Source: Ruegeria meonggei
GTDB lineage: Bacteria; Pseudomonadota; Alphaproteobacteria; Rhodobacterales; Rhodobacteraceae
Assembly: GCF_900172215.1 (NCBI RefSeq)
Contig: NZ_FWFP01000007.1
Span: 62,001 to 126,000 of the forward strand
DNA length: 64,000 bases
Direction of reading: 5' to 3'
The notes beneath the pieces were generated by a model that was given only the letters and a program-made list of their open reading frames with translations, did no database searches and was not told the DNA's origin. Positions 45,796-55,653 of the stretch are shown one piece after another (the first letter of the stretch is position 1; every line of letters starts with the position of its first letter). Both the position numbers and the translations under genes were made by a program.

Positions 45796-46935
45796 ATGCC
45801 TAAGAAGCTTTTATCAGCAACGCTCGCGACAGCTTGCGTCATTGCCGCAACTGCAACTGCGCAAACCTGGGAAGAAAATCTTGCGGCCGGTGCTGCAACA
45901 ACAGAGCAGAACCATCTCAACGTGCCCTTCACGCAAATGAAGAATATGAAGACGGCCTTCAGTTCGCCCGGAAACTGGCCAATATTTGAGAACCGAGGGC
46001 CACTAGATCGTTCGCCTACGGACAAGCCGTCCAAAGTTCTGGTCATGGGAAGCGGTGACCCGAATCCCAACCCCTATCGTTATGGCCCGGCTCTGGCGGT
46101 AATCGTAAACGACTATCCCTATTTCATTGACGCTGGAGAAGGCTGGTGGCGCGCACTGGGTAAATCGGTTCAGTCTCAGGACGCAATGGATCTGGCAACG
46201 ATCATGAACGTCCCGAACATCAAGTACATGTTCCTGACCCACCTGCACGAAGATCATACCGTTGGATTGCCGTCTTTCATTTTGAACCCGTTCAAATTCG
46301 GGTCGAACCTGGCCGTCGTCGACAAGAAAGTTTACGGCCCCGCCGGTGTCGACGAGATGATGGCCAGCATCAACGACGCATGGCGCATTGACCGCAACGA
46401 AATGGCACAAGGGTCGACAGTGCAGAAATTCGACGGCGCAACCGCAGTTGGGGTACCGGTCTGGCCACATGTTGACGTCAACGGACGTAAGATTTTCGAA
46501 GATGACAATGTTCTGGTCGAGGCCTTCCCGACAGCGCACGGGTTTTTAGAGAACACCCATGCCTACAGGTTTACGACCAAACCCGACGGCCGTGTTCTCG
46601 TCTTTGGCGGCGACGGGCACTACTCGGAAGGCCTGGTGAATGCAGCCAAAGATGCTGACTTGCTATTTATCGAGGGCATTACCCGCAAGAATATCAAGTA
46701 CGCACCTTGGGGCGGTGACTCCGAGGAAGAAAAAGTGAAGGTCATCGGCGCCTACCACATGTTCCCCAGCGACATGAAGAAGTTACAAGATGACAGCGGC
46801 GTCAAAGGAATCGTCATGGTTCATGTGCAGAACTACAACAGCCCTGAAGACTTTGACCGGCTCAGCGTTCTGCAAGAGATGATCGGCGAAGGCGTGGTTA
46901 ACATCTTGCAGGCTTCGGACGGCGACCTCTACTAA
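45796..46935 (+). CDS. Secreted metallo-beta-lactamase-fold hydrolase
   Basis: 379 residues with a signal peptide (about 1-23, ending TATAQTW). The MBL motif THLHEDHTVG gives the HxHxDH zinc ligands, with later His in TAHGFLENTH and GGDGHYSEG, and HMFPSDM near the end. Resembles periplasmic MBL proteins of the arylsulfatase/phosphodiesterase-like group rather than true lactamases. Substrate unknown. It faces a TetR regulator and is followed by a hairpin. Confidence 0.85.
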   Translation: MPKKLLSATLATACVIAATATAQTWEENLAAGAATTEQNHLNVPFTQMKNMKTAFSSPGNWPIFENRGPLDRSPTDKPSKVLVMGSGDPNPNPYRYGPALAVIVNDYPYFIDAGEGWWRALGKSVQSQDAMDLATIMNVPNIKYMFLTHLHEDHTVGLPSFILNPFKFGSNLAVVDKKVYGPAGVDEMMASINDAWRIDRNEMAQGSTVQKFDGATAVGVPVWPHVDVNGRKIFEDDNVLVEAFPTAHGFLENTHAYRFTTKPDGRVLVFGGDGHYSEGLVNAAKDADLLFIEGITRKNIKYAPWGGDSEEEKVKVIGAYHMFPSDMKKLQDDSGVKGIVMVHVQNYNSPEDFDRLSVLQEMIGEGVVNILQASDGDLY

Positions 46936-46982
46936 ACACGATCAGCGCGCCAAAAACAGCTTGGTACCAATCCTCACAAAGT

Positions 46983-47008
46983 AAGGCCCCTGCTAGCGCT
47001 GGGGCCTT
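46983..47008. terminator. Hairpin after the MBL gene
   Basis: AAGGCCCC and GGGGCCTT form a perfect 8-bp stem with a 10-base loop, 48 bases after the stop. No clear T run on the + strand, so termination strength is uncertain. Confidence 0.5.
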
Positions 47009-47127
47009 AGTCGCTCCCAAAACGGGTCCAACCTGAGACCGCCGGACACGTCGATGTGTGCTCCCCACTCTCAGGGTCACATCTGCTTTCTTGGTGTCTT
47101 TCCGCTTGCGCAACTGGCCTCGCACGA

Positions 47128-47304
47128 TCACTTCTTGTCGCGCGCGGCCTTCTCTTCCTTGGTCAGTTTAGCGTTCCAGACATTCTTGCTCAGACCCAGC
47201 TCCGCAGGTGCGGGTTTGGTCTTGCCGACACTGACTTTGCCACCTTTATCCAGGAACTCCTGAATAAGGGCGTCATCCGTAGTTTCTTTGGGGACATGTT
47301 TCAT
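47128..47304 (-). CDS. Small basic protein of unknown function
   Basis: 58 residues starting at the Met of MKHVPKETTDDALIQEFL; in-frame codons to 47349 are possible upstream. Lys-rich (KLTKEEKAARDKK end), with a stretch GKVSVGKTKPAPAELGLSKN. It resembles short conserved alphaproteobacterial hypothetical proteins, but I cannot name the family. The start signal is weak. Confidence 0.5.
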   Translation of the reverse strand: MKHVPKETTDDALIQEFLDKGGKVSVGKTKPAPAELGLSKNVWNAKLTKEEKAARDKK

Positions 47305-47368
47305 GAAGGCGAGCCTAACCGCATCACACGCTCGGGGCAACGGTTGCAAGGCCCACCGAAGCGGACGG

Positions 47369-47578
47369 TTAATGAACCCGGTCTTGAATCATAAGGTTCG
47401 GATATCCAATCCATGCTCTGCTCCAGATTGCCAACGCCAGAAGCGGCAGAAGCGGCAGAAGCGGCAGAAGCGGCAGAAGTGTCAACACGCGGACCCAAAC
47501 GGACCAAGGGTTTGCATGTCGCAGCCAAACCTCGTCCTTCATGCCCATGAGACGTTCGGAAAATCGCGCTATGTCCAT
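47369..47578 (-). pseudogene. Truncated DUF6653 paralogue with expanded repeat
   Basis: From the Met at 47578 the protein reads DIARFSERLMGMKDEVWLRH and matches the N-terminus of the intact gene at 20495-21007, including NPWSVW and LALAIWSR. It then diverges after WIG and stops at about 69 residues where the intact protein has 170. Between the two matching parts, a 9-bp DNA repeat expands the LLP unit, giving a Leu-Pro run absent from the intact copy. Confidence 0.7.
47441..47476. repeat. 9-bp tandem repeat, four perfect copies
   Basis: AAGCGGCAG repeated four times head-to-tail, with a partial copy on each side. On the minus strand it encodes repeated LLP in the truncated DUF6653 paralogue; the length is a multiple of three, so copy-number change keeps the frame. 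Confidence 0.95.
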
Positions 47579-47687
47579 CTGTGCAACTCCTAAATCCACC
47601 TCTCCGAAAATGGGAGGGGTCGGATTGGTTGTAGTGCACGACGAGGCACCGCCCCGCTCTTCAGTTGGTGGCCGTCTGGTATCTTAT

Positions 47688-48501
47688 TTAAACCAAGGCT
47701 TCAGCCCAGGCAACGGGTTGGTCGTACATCAACATATGGGCGGCACCATCGATACGGGTAAAACTCTTCGCTGGAGCCGTAAGATGTTCGTAATACTCCT
47801 GTGCCAGATCTGCCGGTGTGTTCTGGTCTTCTGCTCCGGTTATGAAGTGGACCGGCAGATCTAGGACCGGGTGCGAGGTGAAGAGGTCGTATGCACCAAC
47901 AATCTCAGGCTGTTCAATTGCTGTGCTCGATAGCTCAAGACCGCAGAGATAGTTCTTAAACTGTGCTTCCGTGTAGTAGGGGCTCCACCCTTCTAACACA
48001 TAGGAGAGATAGCGATCCCATTGCTCTTCGGTGTGAAAGTCTCCAGCTCCATATTCTGCCAAAACTTCGCGCTGAACGGTGAGGCCTGCCTCATCAAGTG
48101 CATCGAACGGTTCAATCGCCTTGAGTTTCTACTGAGTTTCAACATCGCCGCGAGCTTCCGGCTCCGCGTTGGTCCCAATGGACAACAACAAAGCTCTTTT
48201 CCAGCAAGGGCGTTTGGAACAAATCGACCCAAGGTATCACGGTACCGCCCGGACCCCCGTGCAAAAATAGCAGGACCGGTTGGGACAAATCACAAGTGCG
48301 AATAAGTATCGTTTGCTCAATCCCGCCAAGAACAATTAATTCCTATGAAACGAAGCTTCCGAAACACTCTTTGGCTGCAACATCTTCGCCGCTGCGCGTC
48401 ACGGAAATTTCTTGACGATCCTGGGCAAAAGACCATCCAGCAACGATGGCAGCACAGAATGTCAGTACTAAGAGACGGCGTTGTAGCTTGAATGAGTGCA
48501 T
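47688..48501 (-). pseudogene. Broken secreted alpha/beta hydrolase (prolyl-iminopeptidase-like)
   Basis: From the ATG at 48501 a signal peptide (LLVLTFCAAIVAGWSFAQD) runs to an in-frame TAG at 48345-48343; past it, the same frame gives LLFLHGGPGGTVIPWVD and VVVHWDQRGAGSS, the oxyanion region of the family, then stops. The C-terminal part, from DALDEAGLTVQ through VHFITGAEDQNTP and IDGAAHMLMYDQP (catalytic Asp and His), is in another frame and ends at 47688. The nucleophile segment is missing, so this is a pseudogene. Confidence 0.75.
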
Positions 48502-48562
48502 GGTTCGCTGTCCATTGGGTTAATGCATTGTGGTTGCGTCTCGAATCTGTTGCGCCCTGAAC

Positions 48563-48778
48563 TCAATACCTCAGGTAGAGATTGGGCTCGCGCTCGTGAT
48601 ATTCTGGGAGGCCAACATCGCGACGCACGTGATTAGATAGGAATGCCAGCTCGCCATGTTTGGGAAAACGCGGGGAAACAGGACCGCCCCTAAACGCTGG
48701 ACGTTTCGGGACCACAAAAGAAAGATAGCCGAGCCAAGCTTTCACTTTAAGTGGTCTTAGGTGTAGCCGCTCATTCAT
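48563..48778 (-). CDS. Possible small DUF1127-like protein
   Basis: 71 residues from the ATG at 48778 (a GTG at 48799 is an alternative). The C-terminus KHGELAFLSNHVRRDVGLPEY is similar to the DUF1127 pattern (L-S-xx-x-x-RDIGL). No strong ribosome-binding site, so I am unsure it is expressed. It lies in a region of decayed genes. Confidence 0.45.
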   Translation of the reverse strand: MNERLHLRPLKVKAWLGYLSFVVPKRPAFRGGPVSPRFPKHGELAFLSNHVRRDVGLPEYHEREPNLYLRY

Positions 48779-48887
48779 TGGAGTTGATACTTTAGTCACC
48801 TGGCGCCTCGTCGGAATTTGAAGGCGGTAGAAAAATGGGGAACCGCTTGAAGTCCCCCGCCATTTTCCAATTCTCGAATGGCTACAG

Positions 48888-49391
48888 CTAGAACTTGTAA
48901 GACACCCGAAGCGCGACAGAGTCAGCCGTGATATCATCACCAGACGTGTCGTACGTGTCTCGTAGGTATTCAAGGCCAACCAGAACCCTGTCCGCCGCGC
49001 GATAGGTCACGCCAAAACCAGCAGAATAGCCGTCTTCGCTCTTGGAACCGCCATCAATGTTTGCGTAACCAATCAGGCCATAAAGGTATGTCCGGCCAAA
49101 TACATGCCCACCTTTGAACTTCAGGCGTACAGTATCGACTTTCTCGGCTTTCCCTCCGGACTCGACCTCAGCGCCCGCGTCATAAGTAAGTTCACCACCA
49201 ATTACGTAACCGTCAAAATCGTGAAGATAACCGGCATGGAGACCCAGAGCTGCATTTCCATTGTCGTTGTTGCCCTCGGAGACATCGATTGTGGATAGCT
49301 GCAAGCCCGCATTGAAACCGGTCCAGCTTTCATTTGCCAAGGACAAAGTCGGCATCACGGCTGCCAGTGTGATCATCGTGATAGTCTTCAT
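48888..49391 (-). CDS. Small outer-membrane beta-barrel protein
   Basis: 167 residues with signal peptide (about 1-19, ending TLSLA). Alternating strands (GLHAGYLHDFDGYVIGGELT, YLYGLIGYANIDGG, GYSAGFGVTYRAADRVLVGL) and a terminal Phe (ALRVSYKF) are hallmarks of an OmpX/opacity-like eight-strand barrel. Function unknown. Confidence 0.8.
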   Translation of the reverse strand: MKTITMITLAAVMPTLSLANESWTGFNAGLQLSTIDVSEGNNDNGNAALGLHAGYLHDFDGYVIGGELTYDAGAEVESGGKAEKVDTVRLKFKGGHVFGRTYLYGLIGYANIDGGSKSEDGYSAGFGVTYRAADRVLVGLEYLRDTYDTSGDDITADSVALRVSYKF

Positions 49392-49536
49392 TTAAAAGGT
49401 CCGTTCTTTTGATTGTACGGAAAGACCATCTGGACGCTGGGCATGCGTGATGCGCCAGTGGGAGTGATTTTCCGTTAGTGGGGGTATTGGAATTATTGTT
49501 TTCGGGTTTCCGTCCAGCCGTGATCCAGAACTTGGA

Positions 49537-49959
49537 TTAGAGGATGGGTTTGGGCTTGCTGGTCATTTGAAGCAGTTTCCCTGATTGGTCATATCGGGCA
49601 GTGACCAGCACCCGGCGCGCATGTGCCACCTCTAGCGGGCCACCAACAACTTCCCAAAGCCCGAAGGTAAAAAGATCCAGTGTTCCATGACCTGCTGCTC
49701 GCGCCAGGTTCGGTTTTGTCCTGGGCTCAACATCATAGACAGCCACCCAGTCTCCATTGGCTTGTTGCTGCAATTCATCGGGTGAGCCCAACTGGCGTTC
49801 AACATTGAACCGGGTGGCCTCCTGGCTAACGACGCTCAGATCAGGGCCATCTCTGCCAGTCGCTGCCATGTTGGCGGCGCATCCGCTCAGAGCGGCACCA
49901 AAGATAAGCGCGGCGAACACTGAACGCACAAACTGACTGGAGGTCGCAATGCGTTGCAT
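49537..49959 (-). CDS. Lipoprotein
   Basis: 140 residues from the ATG at 49959; longer in-frame starts (to 50235) put an unlikely 90-residue stretch before the signal. Signal FVRSVFAALIFGA ends in the lipobox ALSGC, so lipid-anchored. The mature part (FNVERQLGSPDELQQQANG, VYDVEPRTKP) resembles the SmpA/BamE-type fold in outline, and GTLDLFTFGLWEVVGGPLE is hydrophobic. Family not certain. Confidence 0.7.
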   Translation of the reverse strand: MQRIATSSQFVRSVFAALIFGAALSGCAANMAATGRDGPDLSVVSQEATRFNVERQLGSPDELQQQANGDWVAVYDVEPRTKPNLARAAGHGTLDLFTFGLWEVVGGPLEVAHARRVLVTARYDQSGKLLQMTSKPKPIL

Positions 49960-50330
49960 TGCTAACCATCGAACTCGACCTGCTTCAAAAGAGACTGGGT
50001 TCTTCGGCCCTATTGATTTATGGGTTTTTTTCATGGCCTTTCCATATCCTGATTGAATTGTGCGTTGCATTGGGGGCTTCTGCTTCAAGCAGTTTGTGAT
50101 CAGAACCCCGAGCAGTTCGCGAATACCCGCCAGGCGAGACATTCGACGCAACTCGGATGGCGAAGTAATTCCACAGACAAGAGCATTCATGACATTCGAT
50201 CCTGCATCGTACGCGCAACTCAACCGGGTCCGCAAAGCACTACCGCTTGCGGAGTTTGGCTGCGTAAACGCATCGTTAAATTCGGGTTGGCAGGTGAATT
50301 ACATTGCTCTGCCAGGTGAGTCGGGGTACA

Positions 50331-50370
50331 AACCGACCATGGGTCTGTATTTGCAGACCGCCGGTCGGTT
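50331..50370. promoter_or_regulatory. Nested inverted repeats upstream of the TetR gene
   Basis: Outer arms AACCGACC (50331-50338) and GGTCGGTT (50363-50370) are perfect complements; inside them lie GGTCTG and CAGACC (50342-50347, 50354-50359) around a 6-base loop. The block ends 16 bases before the TetR ATG at 50387. It could be a two-site operator or a leader hairpin. Confidence 0.65.
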
Positions 50371-50386
50371 TGCAAGAGGAAAGTGT

Positions 50387-51112
50387 ATGAAATCTACGAA
50401 GCGAAAGAACATGCCGCCCGAACAACGGCGTGCTCAGCTGCTGGGGTGCGCGCAGATGTTGTTCTTTTCCAAAGGCTTCGAGGATACGACCATACAAGAT
50501 GTGCTTGATATGGCGAGCGTCTCAAAGGGCGGGTTTTATCATCACTTCAAATCTAAAGACGAGTTGTTGTTTGGCGTATTGGACGGAATGGCAGAGGGTG
50601 TATTTTCGCAGATGGCTGTTGTTGCCTCTGATGAGACCTCCTCTGCGCTCGACCTGTTGCACAGCTTTATCCACCTGCGGGCCAACTACTTACGTGAGCA
50701 TGACTACCCTGGTCAGGTTGAATTTTTCCGGGTCATGAATCAGGACAAAAACATGGTTCTGCTTGAACAGTTCAAGCGCAGGGTCAGAACCGGTGCTATG
50801 CCCGTCCTGACCGGGATCATTCAGAAAGGCTGTGATGAGGGTACGTTTACTGTCGCAGATGTTGATACTGCCGCAGAACTAATTTTGTTCCTAAGCACCT
50901 TTATTGATCTCGCGCTGTTGCGCGCGATTGAGGCACGGGGAACTGAAACAGCCGATCATGCCGCAGAGAAATTGCAGGCGGCAATCGACATGCAGTTTCT
51001 CACACTCGACAGAGTTTTGGGCCTACCTGACGGGACAACGGATTTCGGCTGGCCAGAAGCAGTGGAGGTTACCATGGCAACTGTGCCCGCAACTCCTCCA
51101 TCGGCAAACTAA
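50387..51112 (+). CDS. TetR-family transcriptional regulator
   Basis: 241 residues from the ATG at 50387 (GAGGAAAG site); an upstream in-frame stretch overlaps the operator and is rejected. HTH: LLGCAQMLFFSKGFEDTTIQ, MASVSKGGFYHHFKSKDELL. A large effector domain follows with an Ala/Thr/Pro-rich end. The MFS transporter gene lies 276 bases downstream in the same direction and is the likely target. Confidence 0.88.
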   Translation: MKSTKRKNMPPEQRRAQLLGCAQMLFFSKGFEDTTIQDVLDMASVSKGGFYHHFKSKDELLFGVLDGMAEGVFSQMAVVASDETSSALDLLHSFIHLRANYLREHDYPGQVEFFRVMNQDKNMVLLEQFKRRVRTGAMPVLTGIIQKGCDEGTFTVADVDTAAELILFLSTFIDLALLRAIEARGTETADHAAEKLQAAIDMQFLTLDRVLGLPDGTTDFGWPEAVEVTMATVPATPPSAN

Positions 51113-51388
51113 TCTGGTCTAGACAGCGATTACCTCGCGGAGCATTCGGTAAAAAGGGCTGGCCACTGACATTCTCCGCAACACGCGTCAGCGCCGTTTC
51201 CCGAAGCCGTCGGACATTGGCGTAGGTCGCAGCGTCAAGAACATTGGTCTCGATGCTGACCTCGGTGCCGTTGCAGCAAAGCCCCCTTAAGCTGCGCAAG
51301 CCATACCGAAAGTATCCGCGCCCGAACAGTTGGGATTGCACAGTCAGGTGCCTTGAGGCACGGTGCGGCTCAACCTGGAAGGATGTTC
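51113..51388. other. Gap between TetR and MFS genes
   Basis: 276 bases. The minus strand is open over much of it (51341-51069) but the product has no recognisable features. The stretch near 51268 (GTGCCGTTGCAGCAAAGCCC) resembles part of the repeat at 58594, suggesting a decayed copy of that element. Confidence 0.35.
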
Positions 51389-52585
51389 ATGGCAGCCGCA
51401 AGACCTACCAACCCGTGGCTCATATTGCTGGGCCTTGCGCTTGGCGTCAGCATATCCAACGCCTTTGGTCGCTTTGCATACGGACTAATCCTACCATCAA
51501 TGAAAAGTAGCCTTGGCTGGAGTCTCACTCAATCCGGTTGGCTTAATACCGCCAATTCGATTGGCTACATAGTGGGTTCGATTCTAACGCTTTTACTAAT
51601 CCGGCATTTTTCTCCGTCGCGGTTGTTTGCAAGCGGAACTGTGGCGACCGCACTGTGCCTTTTGGCGACCGGGTTTGATGAGAGCCTCGTGTTTCAAACT
51701 GCTTGTCGTACTTTGGTGGGGTTGTTTGGTGCTCTTTCCTTTGTGTCCGGCGGCGTACTGGCAGCATCGCTGTTCCAAAGCCACGCCCGAAAGAATGCGC
51801 TGGCCATCGCCTTATACTTTGGCGGTGGCGGTGGGTTTGGTATCGCGTTATGCGGCGCAACCCTTCCGACTATGCTTGACGCATTCGGACCACAATATTG
51901 GGACTGGGCCTGGATCGGGGTCGGATTGGCAGCCCTGGTCATTTGCCCATTTTCGGTTTGGGCTTCCACAGAATTGAACGAAACCGAGCACGACGCCGCG
52001 CTTCCTTCCATCCCACCGGTGCGCAGAATGCTTGGCCAACTCGGTGGGTACGCGCTGTTCGGGTTGGGTTACATTGTCTACGTCACATTTATCTCTGTCT
52101 GGATGAAGGAGCAGCATTCCAGTGTCCTGTTGACCACCGCAACGTGGATGGTTCTTGGGTTCAGTATTATGGCGTCTCCTTTTGTTTGGCGCGGGGTGCT
52201 GGCTCGCTTTTCATCCGGAATGCCATTAGCGCTGATTTTAAGCGGAGTTGCACTAGGTTCAGCCCTGCCGATCTTGGTTCCATCCGGATATGGATTGATT
52301 TTATCGGCACTCGTGTTCGGACTTTCGGTGTTTATGCCGCCTACTGCTGTAACCAGCTTTGTCCGCCAGAATGTGGAACAACCGGACTGGGGTGCAACCA
52401 TAAGCTTTTTTACCGTGATATTCGCCATCTCACAGGCATTAGGGCCGATCGGTGCCGGTGTCATCGGGGACATAACCGGAGAAATCGGAGATAGCCTCGT
52501 CGTGGCTTCTGCGGTCCTGCTGGTAGGTGCCCTATGTGCTGCGATGCAAAAGCCGCTCATACGTGAGGCGGCGAAACCGTCTTAA
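51389..52585 (+). CDS. MFS transporter
   Basis: 398 residues from the ATG at 51389, chosen over 51383 because the GGAAGG site is then six bases away. Twelve hydrophobic helices; the segment GRFAYGLILPSMKSSLGWSL in helix 1 to 2 is the pattern of the YbfB/YjiJ-type MFS group. Likely an exporter of a small compound, controlled by the upstream TetR. Confidence 0.85.
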   Translation: MAAARPTNPWLILLGLALGVSISNAFGRFAYGLILPSMKSSLGWSLTQSGWLNTANSIGYIVGSILTLLLIRHFSPSRLFASGTVATALCLLATGFDESLVFQTACRTLVGLFGALSFVSGGVLAASLFQSHARKNALAIALYFGGGGGFGIALCGATLPTMLDAFGPQYWDWAWIGVGLAALVICPFSVWASTELNETEHDAALPSIPPVRRMLGQLGGYALFGLGYIVYVTFISVWMKEQHSSVLLTTATWMVLGFSIMASPFVWRGVLARFSSGMPLALILSGVALGSALPILVPSGYGLILSALVFGLSVFMPPTAVTSFVRQNVEQPDWGATISFFTVIFAISQALGPIGAGVIGDITGEIGDSLVVASAVLLVGALCAAMQKPLIREAAKPS

Positions 52586-52687
52586 TCAGAACCACGCTCG
52601 GATCCCGTCTCTCATTCCTCACAACAGGTTCCATGGGTTCTGAATGCATAAGGAGAAGCCTCCTGGTCACTCTAACCCGGGTCAGCT

Positions 52688-54340
52688 TCAGGCGATCTCC
52701 TCATAGTGCGGGGTCCAGAACTTCGCATTTATCGCCGCTTTCAAATCATCGCCTGTGGATTTCGGCGCAACCCCGTCCAGCTGTGCCTGTTGACCAACGG
52801 CAAATGCGATAGCTTTGCTGACTTCGCGAATGTTCCCCACATCAGACAGCAAGCTGGCTGTGCGATCGGACTTCGCCGGTGACAATGTGGCCAGCGCCTC
52901 GGCGGCGGCCATGAACATTCCGTCAGTGACGCGGCGCGCGCGCGCCGCCAGCACGCCCAGCCCCATACCGGGGAATATGTAAGAGTTGTTGCATTGCGCG
53001 ACATGGTGGGTCTGACCGTTGTAGACAACAGGATCAAACGGGCTTCCGGTGGCAACCATTGCGTGACCATCTGACCAATGGATAATATCTGCGGGCACGG
53101 CCTCAATTCGCGATGTAGGGTTCGAAAGCGGCAACACAACTGGATGATCTGTGTGAGCCGCCATCGCACGAATGATCTCTTCCGAGAACAAGCCCGCCTG
53201 ACCACTGACACCAACCAAAATGTTGGGTTTGGCGCGATTAATCACATCCAGCAGTGAAATTTCACCATCGGACCAGCTCCTCACTTTAGTGAAGGGTTGG
53301 ACAATTTGCATTTGGAACGGCAGAAGGTCCGTCATCGCATCGGTTAGCAATCCGTTCCGGTCCACCATGTAGATGCGCTCGCGCGCATCGGTCTCGGACA
53401 ACCCTTGGCGAACCATGAGTTGCACCAATTGTTCGGCGATACCCACCCCGGCAGATCCCGCTCCAAGAAAGGCGATGGATGCGTCTTTTAACGGAATGCC
53501 CGTGACATTAGAGGCGGCCAGCAAGGTGCCCGCTGTTACTGCCGCCGTGCCTTGAATGTCGTCATTGAATGTACAGAGCTGATCGCGATACTGCGCAAGC
53601 AAGGGTGCCGCATGTTGCTGAGCAAAATCCTCGAATTGGAGCAATACATCCGGCCACTTGCGCTTAACCGCCTGTACAAAAAGATCGACAAATTCAAAGT
53701 ATTCATCCCCGCTGACGCGTTCATTCCGCCAGCCGACATAGAGGGCATCTTCCAGCCGTTCCTGATTGTTGGTGCCAACATCCAGTACCACCGGGAGCGT
53801 TACAGACGGGCTTATTCCGCCCGCAGCGGTATAAAGCGAGAGCTTTCCGATCGGAATTCCCATTCCGCCCGCGCCTTGATCGCCCAAACCCAAAATCCGC
53901 TCTCCATCGGTGACAACTATGGCCTCGACAGAGGGCAGGATGGTATTCTCAAGAATGTCATCGATCTGGTCTCGCTCGGGATAAGAAATGATCAAACCGC
54001 GCGGGTGATCGTATATCTCACTGAACCTTTTGCAGGCGTCACCCACAACCGGTGTGTAAATTATCGGCATCATCTCGGTTAGATGTCGAACCAAAAGGGC
54101 GTAAAATAAAACTTCGTTATCATCCTGCAGGCCACGCAGATAGACATGCTTATCCAGCGGTGTCTCTTCACGCGCAAAGGCGGCATAGACACGGTCTATC
54201 TGGGTTTCGAGCGTTTCGATGTGTGGCGAAAGAAGACCCAGCAATCCAAGCTTTTCTCGTTCGTGTAGAGAAAAGGCAGTACCTTTGTTCAGGAGTGGGT
54301 TTGTCACGTACTGTAAATTTTCAGGACCGGAATCGACCAT
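52688..54340 (-). CDS. maeA: NAD-dependent malic enzyme
   Basis: 550 residues from the ATG at 54340 (an in-frame start at 54400 is also possible). Family motifs: [38 protein letters not shown] (catalytic Tyr), [32 protein letters not shown] (metal Asp pair) and the NAD motif [16 protein letters not shown]. Converts malate to pyruvate, CO2 and NADH. The short bacterial form without a phosphotransacetylase tail. Confidence 0.93.
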   Translation of the reverse strand: MVDSGPENLQYVTNPLLNKGTAFSLHEREKLGLLGLLSPHIETLETQIDRVYAAFAREETPLDKHVYLRGLQDDNEVLFYALLVRHLTEMMPIIYTPVVGDACKRFSEIYDHPRGLIISYPERDQIDDILENTILPSVEAIVVTDGERILGLGDQGAGGMGIPIGKLSLYTAAGGISPSVTLPVVLDVGTNNQERLEDALYVGWRNERVSGDEYFEFVDLFVQAVKRKWPDVLLQFEDFAQQHAAPLLAQYRDQLCTFNDDIQGTAAVTAGTLLAASNVTGIPLKDASIAFLGAGSAGVGIAEQLVQLMVRQGLSETDARERIYMVDRNGLLTDAMTDLLPFQMQIVQPFTKVRSWSDGEISLLDVINRAKPNILVGVSGQAGLFSEEIIRAMAAHTDHPVVLPLSNPTSRIEAVPADIIHWSDGHAMVATGSPFDPVVYNGQTHHVAQCNNSYIFPGMGLGVLAARARRVTDGMFMAAAEALATLSPAKSDRTASLLSDVGNIREVSKAIAFAVGQQAQLDGVAPKSTGDDLKAAINAKFWTPHYEEIA

Positions 54341-54464
54341 AGGCTGCCCTTTCGGATCGGCACGCACTGGTTGCACGCGTCTGTCCGATAAAGTCAGCAT
54401 TATAAGACGGCAATTGCAACGGACTTAGGAGACGAGTGCATTTAACCATCTTGCATGGAAGTGT

Positions 54465-55259
54465 CTAAGTATCATTACTCTCTGCTTTTAGGATGCTGTC
54501 TGCCGAAGTGCCCGCAGACAGATTGGCGTCTGAAAATGATCTGGTTTCTGGAAGTTCAAGATGCAGAGAAGACGTATGATCAATTTCAATTCGACCGCTA
54601 TTCAGAGTATAGTCCAGGACGTGCCCTCCTTTGCTCAGGTCGGCGGAAATAAATTGTAGGTGGTAGCCCGGGACACCAATCCCGACGGCATAATCCGGGC
54701 ACCGAAAACCCAGAATTGTCCCCTCGACGTTGTTCAGCTCAAATTCAGCCTGCGTTTTTACGACCTCCAGCAGAGGTTTGTATGGCTTCTCCTGCCGTAG
54801 AACGTTTCTGTACTTTATGTGTTTAATGTTGCCGATAAAACGAACGGCATAGAACAGATTTCTTGCCTCCGCCAAAGCATCAAGCTGGGCCTCAAGAGCA
54901 TCCTTTTGTGTTTCTGTGTCCAAAGATCGAATAACCGCTGGTTCGAAATTGATGACGCCAGCATAAGGTGTCAGAGCATTGTTGCTTGCTACCGAAGCAT
55001 TGCCATCCCCGTCGAGGCGATAGGCAACGCCATCCAACACAATCATTTCTCCATCGAGCGCATTGAACGTGCCCAGGCCGAAGTTTCCATGTTCCAGCAG
55101 CTGTTCGATGGAAACAGTCCCGTCGTAAACGCCCTGCACGACAGCGCTCAGCAACGAAGCCTGGTAATACTCATGCGCATGTTTTTCGGATTGGAAACCC
55201 TGCTCCCTGGAATGGCTGGCCAGGGCCGTTGCAAAAGTAAGCTCTTTATCTTGTCGCAT
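54465..55259 (-). CDS. Alpha-acetolactate decarboxylase with changed metal ligand
   Basis: 264 residues. The hallmark segment EHGNFGLGTFNALDGEMIVL (continuing DGVAYRLDGDG) and the C-terminal GGHVLDYTL identify the budA/alsD family, which makes acetoin from acetolactate. The zinc-binding segment is normally H-L-H; here it reads PGYHLQFIS, with the second His replaced by Gln (codon CAA). The other His (YH and GGH) and the Arg/Glu residues remain. No signal peptide; no acetolactate synthase gene lies next to it. Weak activity or a changed reaction is possible. Confidence 0.85.
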   Translation of the reverse strand: MRQDKELTFATALASHSREQGFQSEKHAHEYYQASLLSAVVQGVYDGTVSIEQLLEHGNFGLGTFNALDGEMIVLDGVAYRLDGDGNASVASNNALTPYAGVINFEPAVIRSLDTETQKDALEAQLDALAEARNLFYAVRFIGNIKHIKYRNVLRQEKPYKPLLEVVKTQAEFELNNVEGTILGFRCPDYAVGIGVPGYHLQFISADLSKGGHVLDYTLNSGRIEIDHTSSLHLELPETRSFSDANLSAGTSADSILKAESNDT

Positions 55260-55653
55260 GCAGTTTCACCAATCCGTCTGCCTGGATTATAGATTTCCCG
55301 CTATTCGAGACTGTCGTGCTTTTTAGTATCGCGTGCCTATCGAGATCGGGCAACACAGGAGATCAATTGATAATTTACAGCTTCGTAGAGATCGCTAAGT
55401 TGCAATTCATGTTTGATAGTAAGCATTCCCAAAGTTTATCTAGACGCTTCACTCACGGCCCTTTACCGACATTCAAAATTATGTGTTGATGCTTCAGACG
55501 CAGCCCGCATAGCCGCCACTCGCTGCTCGTGCTCGACTTCGGTGATGGTCGAGGTCAGGACCGTAGTCAATGCATCGTCTCGCTGCTGCTGAAAACCTGC
55601 ACGATCGACGCTCGCACCTTTCTGCGTTCCCAGCAAAACAATGCCCTTGAAGA

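Noticed and set aside
47441..47476. CRISPR-like short repeats
   Set aside because: Units are 9 bp, directly adjacent with no spacers, and encode LLP in frame; a tandem repeat, not CRISPR.
51069..51341. 90-residue minus-strand frame between TetR and MFS genes
   Set aside because: Overlaps the TetR 3' end, has no ribosome-binding site or family features, and contains a likely repeat remnant.
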